Below are positions 14,817 to 15,880 of a stretch of 15,880 nt of DNA, one piece after another. The notes under the pieces were generated by a model. The model searched no databases and had not been told where the DNA came from. It saw nothing but the letters and a program-made list of their open reading frames with translations. This stretch comes from an uncultured Bacteroidota bacterium (GTDB lineage Bacteria; Bacteroidota; Bacteroidia; Chitinophagales; Chitinophagaceae), in NCBI GenBank assembly GCA_903944755.1, contig CAJATB010000261.1, forward strand, positions 1-15,880, written 5' to 3'. The translations under genes were made by a program, and so were the position numbers. Every line of letters starts with the position of its first letter. Positions within the stretch are counted from its first letter, which is position 1.

Positions 14817-15880
14817 ATGAAAAAAATTGTACTCTTTATTATTTGTTTAGTGATCCTGAATAATGTTCAAGCCCAAAGCCGCTCGCAAAAAAAATGGGTC
14901 AGAAAACAATACGCTACACTTTCTTTGAACGAGAAAATTGCGCAACTAATGATTATTAGAGCACACAGCGCTTGGGATGCAGCAAAAGTAGATAGCTTGG
15001 CTGCTGTAATAAAAAAATACAATGTAGGTGGCCTTTGTTTTTTTCAGGGTGGTCCAATAAGAGAAGCATTGCAAACAAACCGGTTTCAGTCAATAGCTAA
15101 AACACCCCTACTAATTACTATGGACGCAGAATGGGGAGTAGGTATGCGTTTGGACAGTGTTGACATGTTCCCAAGACAGTTATCACTTGGCGCTATTTCT
15201 TCCTCAAACTTAGTGTATCAAATGGGGGCAGCAGTAGCGGCACAATGTAAGCGACTAGGTATACAAGTAAACTATGCACCAGACATTGACGTAAACAATA
15301 ACCCAGGTAACCCAGTAATCAATGACCGTAGTTTTGGCCAAAACATAGACAGGGTTATTGAACATGGTGTCGCTTATATGAAAGGTATGCAGGATAACGG
15401 CGTTATGGCAACAGCAAAACATTTTCCAGGACATGGTGATGTAACAGTAGATTCTCATTACGATTTACCCGTAATCAATAAATCAAGAGCCGAACTAGAC
15501 GCAATGGAACTTAAGCCTTTCAAAGCATTAATTGCAGCTGGTATTGGCTCGGTGATGGTTGCCCACTTGTCAGTACCTTCTATAGATAATACACCAAAAT
15601 TCGCTACCTCACTTTCTCCAAAAGCTGTCAACGACTTACTTAAAAAAGAGCTTGGCTTCAAAGGCATTAGCGTAACAGATGCTATAGATATGAAAGCAAT
15701 TGCAAACTATTTCCCACAAGGTGAATCAAGCGCACAAGCGCTAATTGCAGGAAATGATATGTTATGTTTACCTGGCGATATCGATAAATCATTATCCAAA
15801 GTAAAGCAAGCAATTAAAGAAAAGAAGTTAAGAAGAAGAGATATAAAGGAAAAAGTAAAAAAAGTATTAAACGCTAAATA
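14817..15880 (+). CDS. Exported glycoside hydrolase family 3 enzyme, NagZ-type, cut by the window edge
   Basis: The frame runs open from the ATG at 14817 to the right edge, giving 354 complete codons and no stop. Residues 1-20 (MKKIVLFIICLVILNNVQAQ) are a signal peptide with an AQ-type cleavage site, so the enzyme is exported. The GH3 barrel carries the beta-N-acetylhexosaminidase signature KHFPGHGD (201-208) with D212-S-H214, the Asp-His dyad used as general acid/base by NagZ-type enzymes, and VTDAIDM with D288 as the likely nucleophile. NagZ-type enzymes remove GlcNAc from muropeptides or similar glycans; an exported copy suggests extracytoplasmic peptidoglycan or chitin-type substrates. 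The visible part reaches the end of the barrel (REALQ to KVLNAK), and the last two bases (ta) could begin Tyr or a stop. In Bacteroidota such barrels are often followed by further domains, sometimes a beta-lactamase-like one; that cannot be seen here. Confidence 0.92.
   Translation, partial: MKKIVLFIICLVILNNVQAQSRSQKKWVRKQYATLSLNEKIAQLMIIRAHSAWDAAKVDSLAAVIKKYNVGGLCFFQGGPIREALQTNRFQSIAKTPLLITMDAEWGVGMRLDSVDMFPRQLSLGAISSSNLVYQMGAAVAAQCKRLGIQVNYAPDIDVNNNPGNPVINDRSFGQNIDRVIEHGVAYMKGMQDNGVMATAKHFPGHGDVTVDSHYDLPVINKSRAELDAMELKPFKALIAAGIGSVMVAHLSVPSIDNTPKFATSLSPKAVNDLLKKELGFKGISVTDAIDMKAIANYFPQGESSAQALIAGNDMLCLPGDIDKSLSKVKQAIKEKKLRRRDIKEKVKKVLNAK

Noticed and set aside
1..15880. CRISPR arrays, tRNA or rRNA genes, transposases, integrases, toxin-antitoxin or defence genes
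   Set aside because: No regular direct-repeat array, cloverleaf-like segment in any gap, or protein with mobile-element or defence motifs was seen on either strand.

Overview
The window looks like an AT-rich chromosomal segment of a Bacteroidota bacterium, most likely near the family Chitinophagaceae. Pointers are a DUF5606 protein (a family I know only from this phylum), a TlpA-type lipoprotein with an N-terminal DUF4369-like domain, no Shine-Dalgarno sequences before starts, and several copies of the phylum's TAnnTTTG -7 promoter element, some paired with an upstream TTG. The placement is inference from protein style and promoter signals; no rRNA or tRNA is present to confirm it.

Layout, left to right: a secreted NTF2-like protein (+, 103-525) converges on a two-gene minus-strand unit, an M23 zinc endopeptidase (1744-773) whose stop abuts the start of a small two-helix membrane protein (772-539). 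From the same 122-bp gap alaS leaves rightward (1867-4560), followed by an exported double-PDZ protein (4790-5779), a clear intrinsic terminator, then gatB (5861-7306) with a thioredoxin-fold lipoprotein seven bases behind it (7314-8450). A tight minus-strand cluster meets it tail to tail across six bases; in transcription order it is a KdnA-like DegT-family aminotransferase, rpoN, a PAP2-like membrane protein and an MMPL/RND exporter, with gaps of 12, 18 and 17 bases. Diverging from that cluster is a DUF5606 protein (14284-14700) with a strong terminator, then an exported GH3 hydrolase (14817 onward) that is still open at the right edge.

Working themes: translation (AlaRS, GatB), cell envelope and peptidoglycan (M23 peptidase, GH3 NagZ-type enzyme, PAP2-like protein, MMPL exporter, possible Kdo amination by the KdnA-like enzyme), periplasmic redox or protein quality (TlpA-like lipoprotein, PDZ protein) and alternative-sigma transcription (RpoN).

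I found no CRISPR array, transposon, integron, phage gene, toxin-antitoxin pair or defence island, and no compelling undescribed system. The window is mostly housekeeping. The points most worth a second look are the KdnA-like aminotransferase with rpoN and two membrane proteins in one apparent operon, a possible leaderless gatB transcript, face-to-face overlapping promoters between the M23 gene and alaS, and the truncated GH3 enzyme. No gene-free stretch exceeds 300 bases; the longest, 4561-4789, holds two stem-loops and one promoter.
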